DNA from: Indolivaga alginatilytica
GTDB taxonomy: Bacteria; Bacteroidota; Bacteroidia; Bacteroidales; Dysgonomonadaceae
Assembly (NCBI RefSeq): GCF_003201355.1
Contig: NZ_QICL01000021.1
Location: 1-64,000 of the forward strand
Length of the DNA: 64,000 bases
Direction: 5' to 3'
Shown piece after piece: positions 8,836 through 19,223 of this stretch. The stretch's first letter is position 1. Each line of letters begins with the position of its first letter. The notes under the pieces are model-generated. The model saw nothing but the letters and a program-made list of their open reading frames with translations. It was not told the DNA's origin and made no database searches. A program made the position numbers and the translations under genes.

Positions 8836-9654
8836 TTAATTATTTGATTTTTTAAAAAAAAAACTTATTTTTTTACATAAAAAAGTAAAAACAGATATCT
8901 TATATCGACTATTAACCATCTTAAAAACCCGTTTATTATAATCAACCATAGGAATCTTGAAGATTTTTTTTAACCCTTCTTCATGTTTACGTGCTCCTAA
9001 AGTATTACTTAAATGTTGTCTGTAAAAAATCGTTGCAATAGGTAATGATACAATTCTCCCCCCAGTACTCCAAACGCATAAACCTAACCAATAATCATGC
9101 ATTATAACATTTTCATTTACAGGAAAACAAACCTCTTTTGCCTTATTATTAAACATCGTGGCACATCCTGTAATAGAATTAGTAACACTTATATATTTTT
9201 CATTTATTCTCTGTGGATTCATACGACCATACTCCCAGAATGATGGAGAAAGTACTTCTAGTTTCTCATTAACAATAACCAGGTCGGTATTAATCAAGAT
9301 CGGCACTTCTGGATATCGATCTTCTTCTAATAACATTGCATTATAGAGTAACTCAATTTTATTGGGTAACCAAATATCATCTTGATCACAGAACATATAA
9401 TATTTTCCCTCGACCTGTTCTAATAACCACATAAAACTACCACAAGCACCTCTATGCAAAACCTTATCCTTTAATAGAGTTATATTTTCATATTTTGATG
9501 CATACTCATTAATTATTGAAGTTGTTTCATCTGTTGAACTATCGTCTCTAATATACAATATCCAGTCTTTATAAGTTTGAGCTATTAATGAGTCCAATTG
9601 CTCTCTTAAATATTTTCCGCCATTATAAGTTGCCAATAAAATTACAATACTCAT
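8836..9654 (-). CDS. Family 2 glycosyltransferase
   Basis: GT-A fold glycosyltransferase of the group common in O-antigen and capsule loci. It shows SIVILLATYNGGKYL at the N-terminus, the nucleotide-binding YIRDDSSTDET (34-44), and CDQDDIW at 89-95, where the DxD-like acidic pair binds the metal and the nucleotide diphosphate. The middle NSITGCATMFNN and HDYWLG are also typical. It differs in sequence from the two rhamnosyltransferase-like paralogues, so it probably makes a different linkage. It lies 17 bp after the polymerase gene. Confidence 0.85.
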   Translation of the reverse strand: MSIVILLATYNGGKYLREQLDSLIAQTYKDWILYIRDDSSTDETTSIINEYASKYENITLLKDKVLHRGACGSFMWLLEQVEGKYYMFCDQDDIWLPNKIELLYNAMLLEEDRYPEVPILINTDLVIVNEKLEVLSPSFWEYGRMNPQRINEKYISVTNSITGCATMFNNKAKEVCFPVNENVIMHDYWLGLCVWSTGGRIVSLPIATIFYRQHLSNTLGARKHEEGLKKIFKIPMVDYNKRVFKMVNSRYKISVFTFLCKKISFFFKKSNN

Positions 9655-9671
9655 TTCTTATAATAATTTAG

Positions 9672-10799
9672 TTATAAAATTTCATCCCTTATAGGGACCT
9701 CTATTGGATCAAAAATCGTTGAATAAGGAATCCAAGCTTGATACATCCTAAAATAATTATTGCCTCCCATATAATAATAGCCATATAAAAATAGCCACAA
9801 ACTAATACAAGCAATAAGAGCTAATTTCCGAAATTGTGTTTTAAAATGAACTGAATAGAAAAAATTCACTAAAAACAAAGCATAAAAGGGCATAGTATAG
9901 TTCGTAAATCTTGAAAAGATGATTTGATAAAAAGCCACACCAATCCCTAATAAAGCATGCATACATACTAATGATTCAAATTTCACATCTTCTTTTAAAA
10001 TATATTTCTGGAAAAATAAAACTATCATGGGAAAGAACGTTAATTGCATCAGATTTAAAATTACCCAATTCATATTCATAGCACCTATCTCATTGAAGGA
10101 TATATAAGTATTTGCTTTATCTCCTACTTTTTCGAAATTTTCTAATAATGTCAAATAAGGACCAATATTAACAATAATAACTAAAAAGAAACCGACAGCT
10201 ATAAAATATCGCCATCCAAATCTCATTATTTTTATTAAAGGATAGAAAATCAATATAATAGCTGAAAGATGAAATAGTAAAGAAACAAAAACTCCAAAAT
10301 AATATTTTAACCATTTTTTATCTTCAATATTTTTATAATTAAGCATAAAAACGCATACAGCTAACGACTCTTTCAAAATTTCGGTATTGAAATAAAGAAA
10401 ATACATATAAAAATAAACCAGCAGACCCGTAAACTTGTATTTTGTATTTTTAGATATAAAATAAAAAACACATAAATTTAAAATTATAGTATGTATTAAT
10501 TGAAACCATACAAAATCTCCTGAAATACTTCTGCTTAAAGCACATAATAATAGGTATAAAGGTTGATATGCAAAATAACTCCAATCATCGCTCTTAATCG
10601 TAAATAAATCAGGAAGATATGAGTAATAATCCATATAGTTGAGAGTATCCACTCCAACTTTATACCTTAAACCAATAAGTAATATTACATAAATAAATAG
10701 AAAATACCAAACTATTCTTCTATAGCCTTTATGCCCCCCTAAATCATATTGGATAACAGCTAATAATGTTATTATAAATAAGATTAAATAAGGATACAT
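9672..10799 (-). CDS. EpsG-family membrane protein, probable Wzy polysaccharide polymerase
   Basis: Polytopic membrane protein of about 10 hydrophobic segments spread over 375 residues, opening with LILFIITLLAVIQYDLGG and carrying IGLRYKVGVDTLNYMDYY near residue 41. The short R-x3-G-x-D-xx-Y signature is typical of EpsG/Wzy-type polymerases. It would join flipped repeat units into long chains on the periplasmic face, together with the Wzx flippase and Wzz regulator in the same operon. Polymerases diverge greatly, so the call rests on topology, this motif and position. Confidence 0.78.
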   Translation of the reverse strand: MYPYLILFIITLLAVIQYDLGGHKGYRRIVWYFLFIYVILLIGLRYKVGVDTLNYMDYYSYLPDLFTIKSDDWSYFAYQPLYLLLCALSRSISGDFVWFQLIHTIILNLCVFYFISKNTKYKFTGLLVYFYMYFLYFNTEILKESLAVCVFMLNYKNIEDKKWLKYYFGVFVSLLFHLSAIILIFYPLIKIMRFGWRYFIAVGFFLVIIVNIGPYLTLLENFEKVGDKANTYISFNEIGAMNMNWVILNLMQLTFFPMIVLFFQKYILKEDVKFESLVCMHALLGIGVAFYQIIFSRFTNYTMPFYALFLVNFFYSVHFKTQFRKLALIACISLWLFLYGYYYMGGNNYFRMYQAWIPYSTIFDPIEVPIRDEIL

Positions 10800-10853
10800 C
10801 TCTCTTTTAGATTTACTGAATAATCATTTAGAAGCATTACTTAAAAGATGAGC

Positions 10854-12275
10854 TCAAATCCATCTTTTAAGTAATCCCAATATAAAACTATCTTTTATTA
10901 CAAAATATTGTAAGATAAAGAAATAGAAAATACAAGCAATAACCGCTAATATCAAAGTGAGAAAAGAACTTAAACCGAGTTGTAAAAAAATCAAACATAA
11001 CGCAACATAAGGCAGGGAATATATTAGATTTTTAAATAATAAGTTCCAAGGAAAATTAAATATTTTTTCTTTTGACAATGCAATAATATAAAAAGCTGTA
11101 ACTAAAGACTCGGAAATCATTAAAACTATTGCTGTTCCTATGCAAGCAAATCTTTTTACCAAAACAAAATTCAAAAGAACTCCAATAACAGCTCCAACAA
11201 TAGAGGCATATAAAACTACCTTGTCTTTACGCATGGGCATTAAAACTTGGATCGCTAAAATTTGAGCAATACCAACAATCATTATTAACGGCATTATTAT
11301 TTGCATGGGAATTATAGCTCCTGAATAATCATTACCTGCCATTAACGAAATTATCTGTGGAGCTAAAATTACAGTACCAATAATTAATGGAAAACAAAAA
11401 GCAAATAAAAAACTAAATGATTTACCTAACATCTGTTTAAAGGCACCTTTATCCTCTTGCTCAAACAGAGCACTCATCCTCGGAAGCATTACTCCTGTAA
11501 ATGCAGCAAATAAGCTCAAAATAATAACGTATAATTTCAAAGCTGTTGTATAAAATCCAACCTGCACATTATCCGACACAAATCCAAGATAAACAACATT
11601 AAATGTCGTGTACATGGATGTTAGTAAAGTATATATCCCCAATGTAAAAAAAGGTATAATATATTTTTTTATAGAAATATGATTAAAACTGAATTTGACA
11701 AAATTAAAGGAATAAATATAATTTATTATTGCATTAATCACTACTATTCCAGTTGTTAATCCAAAATATAAAACATAATCATCTTCCTCTTTTATAAAGA
11801 GGAAGATTAAAAGTATATATATAACTCTAATTATTATATTCCGAATAGTAATGTATTTAAAATCTTCGATTCCTTTATAAAACCATTCTATTAAGAAAAA
11901 AGAGAAAATAATTTTAGCAATTCCAATAAAAAAAAACTCCTTATATTCTGACAATTTAGGGATTATCAGTATCGAAAATATATAAATAACTAAAACAAAT
12001 ATAGTCAGAACACCATGTATGAAGAAAAGACTAGAAAATGTTGATTTCATTTGTATCGGGTTGTCCTTATTTTTTGCAATCTCTCGTATGCCTAATAAAG
12101 TAATACCCATTGTTGCAAATAGCAAGAAGTAATTGACCGTATTATCCACAAAATTTACAAGTCCAATATTAGACACACCCAAAACTCTAGAAACATAAGG
12201 AAATGTAACTAGAATTACTAAATACTGCATTGTTCCCGACAAGCTACTATAAATAAAATTCTTTTTTAATCCCAT
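10854..12275 (-). CDS. Wzx-type polysaccharide flippase (MOP superfamily)
   Basis: A 473-residue protein with about 12-14 hydrophobic helices. The start KNFIYSSLSGTMQYLVILVTFPYVSRVLG is the classic opening of Wzx/RfbX O-unit translocases. The family moves undecaprenyl-diphosphate-linked repeat units from the inner to the outer leaflet of the cytoplasmic membrane. It sits between the dTDP-rhamnose genes and the polymerase gene, as in many Wzx/Wzy loci. Local base composition is even more AT-rich than in the rfb genes, which is common for the variable core of such loci. Confidence 0.88.
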   Translation of the reverse strand: MGLKKNFIYSSLSGTMQYLVILVTFPYVSRVLGVSNIGLVNFVDNTVNYFLLFATMGITLLGIREIAKNKDNPIQMKSTFSSLFFIHGVLTIFVLVIYIFSILIIPKLSEYKEFFFIGIAKIIFSFFLIEWFYKGIEDFKYITIRNIIIRVIYILLIFLFIKEEDDYVLYFGLTTGIVVINAIINYIYSFNFVKFSFNHISIKKYIIPFFTLGIYTLLTSMYTTFNVVYLGFVSDNVQVGFYTTALKLYVIILSLFAAFTGVMLPRMSALFEQEDKGAFKQMLGKSFSFLFAFCFPLIIGTVILAPQIISLMAGNDYSGAIIPMQIIMPLIMIVGIAQILAIQVLMPMRKDKVVLYASIVGAVIGVLLNFVLVKRFACIGTAIVLMISESLVTAFYIIALSKEKIFNFPWNLLFKNLIYSLPYVALCLIFLQLGLSSFLTLILAVIACIFYFFILQYFVIKDSFILGLLKRWI

Positions 12276-12308
12276 TCTGCATTTGAATACTTATAACCAA
12301 GTTAGGAC

Positions 12309-13370
12309 TTACTTATTATACATTTTCTCATAATATTCTTGATAATCTCCAGATGTAATATTATCCATCCATTCTCCATTGTCAAGATACCATTGTACTG
12401 TTTTTTCAATTCCTTCCTCAAATTGAAGAGATGGTTCCCAACCCAATTCATCTTTCAATTTATTCGAATCAATTGCATAACGTAAATCATGTCCTGCACG
12501 ATCTGTAATATATGTAATCAAAGTATCTGAAGTACCCTCAGGACTTCCGAGCAAACGATCCACTGTTTTAATAATTACTTTTATCAGATCAATATTTTTC
12601 CATTCGTTAAAACCTCCGATATTATATGTATCGGCAATTTTGCCTTTATGGAAAATAACATCTATGGCTCTAGCATGATCAACCACATATAACCAGTCTC
12701 GAACATTTTCACCCTTACCATATACAGGCAACGACCTTTTGTGTTTTATATTGTTTATAAATAAAGGGATCAGTTTTTCAGGAAATTGGTATGGACCATA
12801 GTTATTACTGCAGTTTGTTACAATTGTAGGTAAACCATAAGTATCATAAAAAGCACGGACAAAATGATCACTACTAGCTTTACTCGCAGAATACGGACTA
12901 TGAGGATCATATTTAGTATCTTCAGTAAAAAATGTATTATCAAATTCTAATGTACCATATACTTCATCGGTAGATATATGATAAAAACGATTACTTGTAT
13001 ATGGAGCAGTCCATAATTCTTTTGCAGCCTGTAGCAAAGACAACGTCCCCATCACATTAGTTTGAGCAAAAGTAAAAGGATCTTTTATACTTCTATCCAC
13101 ATGGCTTTCTGCAGCCAAATGAATTACATTATCAATTTCGTATTTCTTAAAGACATCCAACATCAGACCAAAATCACAGATATCCGCTTTTACAAAAGTA
13201 TAATTAGGTTTATCTTCAATATCTGTCAAATTTGCCAGATTTCCAGCATAAGTAAGCTTATCCAGATTCACAATATGATATTCAGGATATTTATTGACAA
13301 ATAAACGAACCACATGAGAACCAATAAAACCGGCTCCCCCTGTTATTAATATACTACGTGTAAATTTCAT
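12309..13370 (-). CDS. rfbB: dTDP-glucose 4,6-dehydratase
   Basis: Second step of dTDP-L-rhamnose synthesis: converts dTDP-glucose to dTDP-4-keto-6-deoxyglucose using bound NAD. The Rossmann motif GGAGFIGSH is at 11-19. The dehydratase triad T134-D135-E136 sits in ISTDEVYG. The SDR pair Tyr160/Lys164 is in SPYSASKAS. Full length (353 aa) for the family. Its start overlaps the rfbD stop by 4 bp, so the two are translationally coupled. Confidence 0.95.
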   Translation of the reverse strand: MKFTRSILITGGAGFIGSHVVRLFVNKYPEYHIVNLDKLTYAGNLANLTDIEDKPNYTFVKADICDFGLMLDVFKKYEIDNVIHLAAESHVDRSIKDPFTFAQTNVMGTLSLLQAAKELWTAPYTSNRFYHISTDEVYGTLEFDNTFFTEDTKYDPHSPYSASKASSDHFVRAFYDTYGLPTIVTNCSNNYGPYQFPEKLIPLFINNIKHKRSLPVYGKGENVRDWLYVVDHARAIDVIFHKGKIADTYNIGGFNEWKNIDLIKVIIKTVDRLLGSPEGTSDTLITYITDRAGHDLRYAIDSNKLKDELGWEPSLQFEEGIEKTVQWYLDNGEWMDNITSGDYQEYYEKMYNK

Positions 13371-14236
13371 TTTTTAATTATTCTTAGTTTATCGATACAT
13401 TTAACTAAAGAATCTTTCCAATAAGGAATAGTATATTGGAAGTCTTTCTTCACTTTTGTTTTATCTAATACAGAAAATGTGGGACGCTTTACTTTACTTG
13501 GAAATTCATCTGAGTGACATGGATGTATATCACATTTAGTGCCTGCAATAGATGAAATTTCTTTTGCAAAATCATACCAAGAACATACACCTTCATTACT
13601 AAAGTGATATATACCTTGATATTTATGATATTGTTTTTTTTCTATCATAGAAAAGATTAAATCAGCCAAATCCGCGGCATAAGTGGGAGTTCCAACCTGA
13701 TCAAAAACAACTTTAAGAGTATCGTTTTCAGAAGTTAACCGAAGCATTGTTTTTACAAAATTATTTCCAAATTCGGAATATAGCCATGCTGTTCTAAATA
13801 TAAGGTATTTACATCCGATTCTTTGAATTGCATCTTCCCCAGCCAGTTTCGTTTTTCCATAAATACCTAGAGGTGCTGTTTTAGCATTTTCTGTACAAGG
13901 GAGATTTTCATTTCCTTGAAAAACATAATCCGTAGATACATGGATCAATGTACAATTGTATTCTTTAGCTACAACAGCTAAATTCTCAACAGCTTTATTA
14001 TTTATCAAATCTGCAAATTCTGCATCATCCTCAGCTTTATCAACATTTGTATATGCTGCACAATTAACAATAACATCGATCTTACTTTGGTTTATAAAAT
14101 TGCGAATGTCTTCCAATTTGGTAATATCAAGTTCTGCTACGTCTGTGAAGAAATAAACATCATTCTTACTTCTCGCAGATAAGAATTTCATTTCATTTCC
14201 AAGCTGCCCATTGGCTCCTGTTATAAGTATATTCAT
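13367..14236 (-). CDS. rfbD: dTDP-4-dehydrorhamnose reductase
   Basis: Last step of dTDP-L-rhamnose synthesis: NAD(P)H-dependent reduction of dTDP-4-keto-rhamnose. Gly motif GANGQLG (7-13), STDYVFQG at 101-108, and the SDR catalytic pair Tyr126/Lys130 in GIYGKTKLAGE. Normal length (289 aa). It follows rfbC by 3 bp and overlaps rfbB by 4 bp. Confidence 0.95.
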   Translation of the reverse strand: MNILITGANGQLGNEMKFLSARSKNDVYFFTDVAELDITKLEDIRNFINQSKIDVIVNCAAYTNVDKAEDDAEFADLINNKAVENLAVVAKEYNCTLIHVSTDYVFQGNENLPCTENAKTAPLGIYGKTKLAGEDAIQRIGCKYLIFRTAWLYSEFGNNFVKTMLRLTSENDTLKVVFDQVGTPTYAADLADLIFSMIEKKQYHKYQGIYHFSNEGVCSWYDFAKEISSIAGTKCDIHPCHSDEFPSKVKRPTFSVLDKTKVKKDFQYTIPYWKDSLVKCIDKLRIIKK

Positions 14237-14239
14237 CTT

Positions 14240-14809
14240 TTAATATAATTTTTCATTATAATCAAATAACCATTCAGCATCAGATAATACTGGATGATTC
14301 ATATCTTTTTCGGAAAGAATCACTTTATCTTGGGAAATTTTCCAGTCTATTCCTAATTCAGTATCATCCCAAGCAAGAGCACCCTCGTGTTGCGGTGCAT
14401 AAAAATTATCACACTTATATTGAAATATAACTTCCTCACTAAGTACAACAAAACCGTGAGCAAAACCTCTTGGAACAAAAAATTGACGTTTATTACCTTC
14501 TGTCAATTCTACAGAAATATGCTTTCCGAAGGTCGGAGAGCCTTTCCTTATATCAACAGCAACATCCAGTACAGAACCTTTCACCACCCTTACAAGTTTA
14601 GATTGTGCATAAGGCGGTTTCTGAAAATGTAAACCTCTCAAAACGCCATATGAAGATTTCGATTCGTTATCTTGAACAAATTCGGTCTTACAAACTTCTG
14701 ACTCGAATAGCTTTTTAGAGAATGATTCCATAAAATAACCTCTGTCATCTTTAAATACCCTAGGCTCAAGAATAACAACACCCTCTATATCTGTCTTTAT
14801 TATATTCAT
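14240..14809 (-). CDS. rfbC: dTDP-4-dehydrorhamnose 3,5-epimerase
   Basis: Third step of the dTDP-rhamnose pathway: double epimerisation at C3 and C5 on a cupin fold. [14 protein letters not shown] contains the catalytic His61, and [10 protein letters not shown] (111-120) and YKCDNFYAP (131-139) are the conserved active-site blocks. Full length (189 aa). It overlaps rfbA by 4 bp, so all four rfb genes form one coupled block. Confidence 0.95.
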   Translation of the reverse strand: MNIIKTDIEGVVILEPRVFKDDRGYFMESFSKKLFESEVCKTEFVQDNESKSSYGVLRGLHFQKPPYAQSKLVRVVKGSVLDVAVDIRKGSPTFGKHISVELTEGNKRQFFVPRGFAHGFVVLSEEVIFQYKCDNFYAPQHEGALAWDDTELGIDWKISQDKVILSEKDMNHPVLSDAEWLFDYNEKLY

Positions 14810-15696
14810 TTTTTTTTCTTTGATTCTTTTACTATTTTCGAAAGATATTGTCCGTATTGATTTTTAATCATAGGCTGAGCTAGCTCATCCATCTTATCAG
14901 CCGTTATCCATCCCTGATCAAATGCGATACTTTCCAAACAAGCAATCTTTAAGCCTTGCCTCTTCTCCAATACCTCTACAAAAACACTTGCTTCACTTAA
15001 GGAATCATGTGTTCCTGTATCTAACCAAGCAAAACCTCGACCTAATAATTGAACTCTTAACTCTTGATCTTTCAGGAACTCCTGATTAACTGTTGTTATT
15101 TCTAATTCCCCACGAGTAGAAGGTTTTATATTTTTAGCAACATTGACAACTTTATTTGGATAAAAGTATAATCCAACTACTGCATAGTTTGACTTTGGAT
15201 CAGCTGGTTTTTCTTCAAGACTTAAAACAGTACCTTGTTTGTCGAACTCTGCTACACCATAGCGTTCCGGATCACTAACCCAGTATCCAAAAACTGTAGC
15301 CTTATTATCCTTCTCAGCTGTATGAACAGCGTTATTTAGCATTTCAGTTAGACCATGTCCATAAAATATATTATCACCTAATACTAGACAAGCAGAATCA
15401 TCACCAATAAATTCTTCGCCTATTATAAAGGCTTGTGCCAAGCCATCCGGAGATGGTTGCTCTGCATATTCAAATCTTACACCATAATCACTTCCGTCAC
15501 CTAATAATCTCTTAAAACTAGGTATATCATTTGGGGTAGAAATTATTAATATCTCCCTAATACCAGCTAACATTAAAACTGATACCGGATAATAAATCAT
15601 CGGTTTATCATAAACAGGTAATAACTGCTTACTAACCCCTTTTGTTATAGGATATAATCGAGTCCCTGATCCTCCTGCTAAAACAATTCCTTTCAT
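14806..15696 (-). CDS. rfbA: Glucose-1-phosphate thymidylyltransferase
   Basis: First step of dTDP-rhamnose synthesis: dTTP + glucose-1-phosphate gives dTDP-glucose + PPi. The nucleotidyltransferase signature [11 protein letters not shown] starts at residue 8, followed by [16 protein letters not shown] with the conserved lysine, and [10 protein letters not shown] provides the metal-binding Asp. 296 aa is normal. It begins the rfb block, 15 bp after wzz. Confidence 0.95.
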   Translation of the reverse strand: MKGIVLAGGSGTRLYPITKGVSKQLLPVYDKPMIYYPVSVLMLAGIREILIISTPNDIPSFKRLLGDGSDYGVRFEYAEQPSPDGLAQAFIIGEEFIGDDSACLVLGDNIFYGHGLTEMLNNAVHTAEKDNKATVFGYWVSDPERYGVAEFDKQGTVLSLEEKPADPKSNYAVVGLYFYPNKVVNVAKNIKPSTRGELEITTVNQEFLKDQELRVQLLGRGFAWLDTGTHDSLSEASVFVEVLEKRQGLKIACLESIAFDQGWITADKMDELAQPMIKNQYGQYLSKIVKESKKKK

Positions 15697-15711
15697 AGTC
15701 TCAGATAGTAT

Positions 15712-16767
15712 TTATTGATATAATTTTTTAAAATAATCTTTTCCTAGAATATACCCACATACTCCCATAGTAAATAAAAAAACAAAACCAATAACAATTA
15801 ATTTTTTATTTGGCTTTGTAGGTAGCAAAGGCACGGTAGCAGGCTGAATTATTGTATATACAGGCGTTGTATCTTGCACTTTTACTTTTGCTAACTGTAG
15901 TTGTTGAGCCATCTGGTTATAGACACTATACGCTAAAGACATTTCATTCTGCAATCTTTCTTGATTCACCCGATAGCTAGCCAATATTACATTTTGATTT
16001 TCATCCAAATATCTGGCATATTTTTGCTGAGCATCTGAATAATCTTTTTTTGCTTCTGTGTAGAGCCTTTCAGTAAAAGTAAGATCCTGCCTTGCTTTTT
16101 CAGTTCTGTAACTTATTATATAAGATTGCAAATAAGAAGTTAATGTATCTGCAATTGATGCTGATATATTAGGACTCTGCATAGTAGAAGTCAGAGTTAT
16201 TATACCTGTTTTTTTATCAACAATAACAGTTACACGATCTTTAAGATTATTAAAAACATCTGTTTGTTCTTTAGTTAAAGCAAAATTATTTATAATGCCT
16301 GATTCTTCATCGAAATTTTGATTAAAAAACAATTCAATTATACCTCCTGGCAATCTCAATATTTTAGACCACCAAGCACTTTTTTGATCATCATTAATAT
16401 AAGAATATAAAGTTGTATCAATTTCGTTATCAGCATTTTTTACTCTAACATTGAAAAGCCCAATAATAAATGGACTGGATTCAGCTATATTAGGATATAA
16501 TTCAGGAGACATCTGCCCTTCCGGAACAGCTTCCCCTAAATTTAAACCTGCCATAGCCGCTAAAGCACCAACATTTCCTGCACTTGATGAACTACTAGCT
16601 TCAGGAGCCAGAATTACAGTTGTTGTATATTCTTTTGGAATACTAAATGTTATTACAACTCCAATAACAAAACCAATAGCTGAAACTTTCAATATAAATT
16701 TTCGCTTTTCCCAAAGCTTTTTTGCTAAATCAATCAAATCGATTTCTTTTTCTATATTATCTTCCAT
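15712..16767 (-). CDS. Wzz-type polysaccharide chain-length determinant
   Basis: Polysaccharide co-polymerase of the inner membrane. It has a cytoplasmic start (EIDLIDLAKKLWEKRKFI), a first membrane helix at about 28-46, a large periplasmic part with a predicted coiled coil around 220-300, a P-rich motif before the second helix (VPLLPTKPNKKLI), and the second helix at about 324-343. It ends shortly after that helix, so there is no fused tyrosine kinase domain as in Wzc, and no separate kinase gene is nearby. It would set the chain length made by the polymerase. It lies 2 bp after the export gene. Confidence 0.88.
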   Translation of the reverse strand: MEDNIEKEIDLIDLAKKLWEKRKFILKVSAIGFVIGVVITFSIPKEYTTTVILAPEASSSSSAGNVGALAAMAGLNLGEAVPEGQMSPELYPNIAESSPFIIGLFNVRVKNADNEIDTTLYSYINDDQKSAWWSKILRLPGGIIELFFNQNFDEESGIINNFALTKEQTDVFNNLKDRVTVIVDKKTGIITLTSTMQSPNISASIADTLTSYLQSYIISYRTEKARQDLTFTERLYTEAKKDYSDAQQKYARYLDENQNVILASYRVNQERLQNEMSLAYSVYNQMAQQLQLAKVKVQDTTPVYTIIQPATVPLLPTKPNKKLIVIGFVFLFTMGVCGYILGKDYFKKLYQ

Positions 16768-16769
16768 GC

Positions 16770-19193
16770 TTACTTCATTGTATTAATTAAGACTCCAATA
16801 AGACTAGCCATAGAAACAACACTTGTACTCAAACTAAGAATTTCTGGTAATGATAGTCTCTTAGATTGCTCTTTACTTGGAATTATGATTTCACTTCCAG
16901 GTTGGATAGCATTTCTATCTCCGCTTTTTACTTTAGTAACAGTTCCATTCATATAAATGACAAAAGATCTATTCTTTTTAGCGTTATCAGAATATCCTCC
17001 TGCCTGATTTATATAATGTGCTAAACGTTCTCCTTGCTTATATACAACTGTATTTGGGTACATTACAGCACCATTTATCTTAACAGTATTATCATATTCA
17101 GGAACAATTAAACGATCACCCGGTCTTAAAACCAAATCATAATCCGAACCCGGATTCAATAGTGCTTTATCAAGCTCTATACCCACACTATATGCATTTG
17201 CTAAATCCAATGTTCTCACAGAAATAGAGTCCTTACCTCCCTGATTGGCAACTTTTAGTGCTGCCTGAGATCTAAATAATTCTTCTTCTGAGCGCATACG
17301 AATAAGTCTCGCACCTTTAGGATAAGCGTCTGCGGTAAGATTACCTGCTCGCTTAACAATATCTGATATTCTTTCTGTTTTTCTATTTAGGGCGTATGCT
17401 CCTGGAAATAATAATTCACCATTGATAAAAACATTTTGTTGTGCATGATATCCCGGACTACGCCTTACATATATTTCATCATAAGGTTTTAAAACAAATC
17501 CAGGATCTCCATTTACGATATATCCGTCTTTTAAGCTAAATGTATAGTTTTCAGCTAATGTCCTATTTACTGTTTGGCTATGAGGATTAATAACTCTTCG
17601 GGCAATATCAACACGAACAACAGATGCTGACTCAAGTAGACCACCGGCCTCTATTATTAAATCTTCCAGTGTTTTATTATCTGAATATTTATAACGACCC
17701 GGGCGGGCGACTTCACCATGCACTGTGAAATCTCCAAATTCTTGCAGATCATTAATAGATGGTATATAAAGAATATCATTTTTCCGTAATACAATATCGT
17801 TGCCGTTGCTATATAATAACTCACGAATATCAATAGGCAATGTTTCTAACGTATAATCATCCTTTTCTCGAGTCAAAATAGCTCTATTGAGAAAAGCATC
17901 ACCACGAAGCCCGTCAGCAGCAGCTATCAACTGCTTCACTGTTGTTATATTTTTACCTATTTCATAATAACCTGTTCGATAGATTGCTCCTTTTATTTCA
18001 ACTCTGTTTTCATAGAGATCGAGTCCTGAACCAATGCTAACAACATCTTTATCTCCAAGAGTAAAATCTGAGTATTCATTCTCTCCTAATGTAAATATTT
18101 TATTTTCTCCTCCTGATTCACGAACAACTCTAACACTCTTAGTATAAGCATCACCGGTAAAACCTCCGGCATAAGATATCAAATCTTCCAATGTTTCTTT
18201 TGAAGTCATTTCATATAACATTGGTCGCTTAACCTTTCCAGACATATTTACAAGAGATATATAAGGAGGAACAATAATAACATCTCCATCAGTCATTCGG
18301 ATATCGTCATTCATCTTTCCTTCTAATATATATTTATAGATATCTAATACTCTAAGCAGCTTTCCGTTTCTATAAAGTTTAATTGAACGCAATGATCCAA
18401 TATTATTTACACCTCCTGCTCTATATAAAGCGTGAAAAACAGATGATAAAGAAGATAGTGAATAAGTTCCTGGAGTAACCACCTCTCCCATTACATTAAT
18501 CTGTATGGTTCTTATTTGACCTAGGGTCAACTTTATTTGTGTCGATCCTCCGCTATCTAAGCCTGAGTAAATATCTCCAAATTTTCTTTGTACATAATCA
18601 TTAGCCTCTTTAACACTCATTCCATTAAGAAAAAGAGGACCTAAACGATCAACAGTTATACTTCCTTCAGCAGATATTACTTGTCTTACTGAAGTTTGAG
18701 AAGCTCCCCAAATATCTATAACAACCTCATCACCGGGACCTAATCGATAGTCAATCGGAGTCGGAATATTGATATTCGGGCTGAATGTTAAATTTTTAGC
18801 ATTAAAAATATTTTTTCCGAAAACTTCAATAACATTCTCATCATTTAAGGCATCAGGAGTAACATTGCTATTCACCTGATCCAAATCACCTGCAATCAAA
18901 TCGTCCTCTACACTTTCTTTTCTATCTCTTCTTAATTCGCTACTGCTTTTAGTACTAGTAGTTCCTGAGGTTTGTTTCTGTTCTTGTTGTTCTTTTATTC
19001 TCTCTAGTTGTCCTTTTGTAACGCCTTGTTTCATCAAGTTTGTTGCAATAATTTGTTGAGAGGTTCCTTTATCAACTTCTTGCTTTACATAATTGATAAT
19101 TTGCTCATCTGACATTTGAGCAAACATCATGTTGCTAGAAAGTAAAAAAAGAAACAAACAAAAAATAATCTTCTTTATGTGGTTCATGTACAC
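16770..19193 (-). CDS. Outer-membrane polysaccharide export protein with SLBB repeats (Wza-like)
   Basis: Long Wza-type exporter (807 aa). It has an N-terminal signal sequence (KKIIFCLFLFLLSSNMMFAQ) without a lipobox, a charged segment with QQEQKQ, and a poly-export domain around 150-215 (RLGPGDEVVIDIWG). This is followed by a series of SLBB-type domains recognisable from repeated motifs such as VNVMGEVVTPGTYSL, VHGEVARPGRYKYS, INGELLFPGAY and INGAVMYPNTVVY. A hydrophobic stretch at the C-terminus (LSLSTSVVSMASLIGVLI) may be its membrane anchor. The protein forms the periplasm-spanning channel for the polymer. ATG codons at residues 1 and 3 are both possible starts. Confidence 0.9.
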   Translation of the reverse strand: MYMNHIKKIIFCLFLFLLSSNMMFAQMSDEQIINYVKQEVDKGTSQQIIATNLMKQGVTKGQLERIKEQQEQKQTSGTTSTKSSSELRRDRKESVEDDLIAGDLDQVNSNVTPDALNDENVIEVFGKNIFNAKNLTFSPNINIPTPIDYRLGPGDEVVIDIWGASQTSVRQVISAEGSITVDRLGPLFLNGMSVKEANDYVQRKFGDIYSGLDSGGSTQIKLTLGQIRTIQINVMGEVVTPGTYSLSSLSSVFHALYRAGGVNNIGSLRSIKLYRNGKLLRVLDIYKYILEGKMNDDIRMTDGDVIIVPPYISLVNMSGKVKRPMLYEMTSKETLEDLISYAGGFTGDAYTKSVRVVRESGGENKIFTLGENEYSDFTLGDKDVVSIGSGLDLYENRVEIKGAIYRTGYYEIGKNITTVKQLIAAADGLRGDAFLNRAILTREKDDYTLETLPIDIRELLYSNGNDIVLRKNDILYIPSINDLQEFGDFTVHGEVARPGRYKYSDNKTLEDLIIEAGGLLESASVVRVDIARRVINPHSQTVNRTLAENYTFSLKDGYIVNGDPGFVLKPYDEIYVRRSPGYHAQQNVFINGELLFPGAYALNRKTERISDIVKRAGNLTADAYPKGARLIRMRSEEELFRSQAALKVANQGGKDSISVRTLDLANAYSVGIELDKALLNPGSDYDLVLRPGDRLIVPEYDNTVKINGAVMYPNTVVYKQGERLAHYINQAGGYSDNAKKNRSFVIYMNGTVTKVKSGDRNAIQPGSEIIIPSKEQSKRLSLPEILSLSTSVVSMASLIGVLINTMK

Positions 19194-19223
19194 TTTTAAT
19201 AACTTATATAATTGTAACTAATT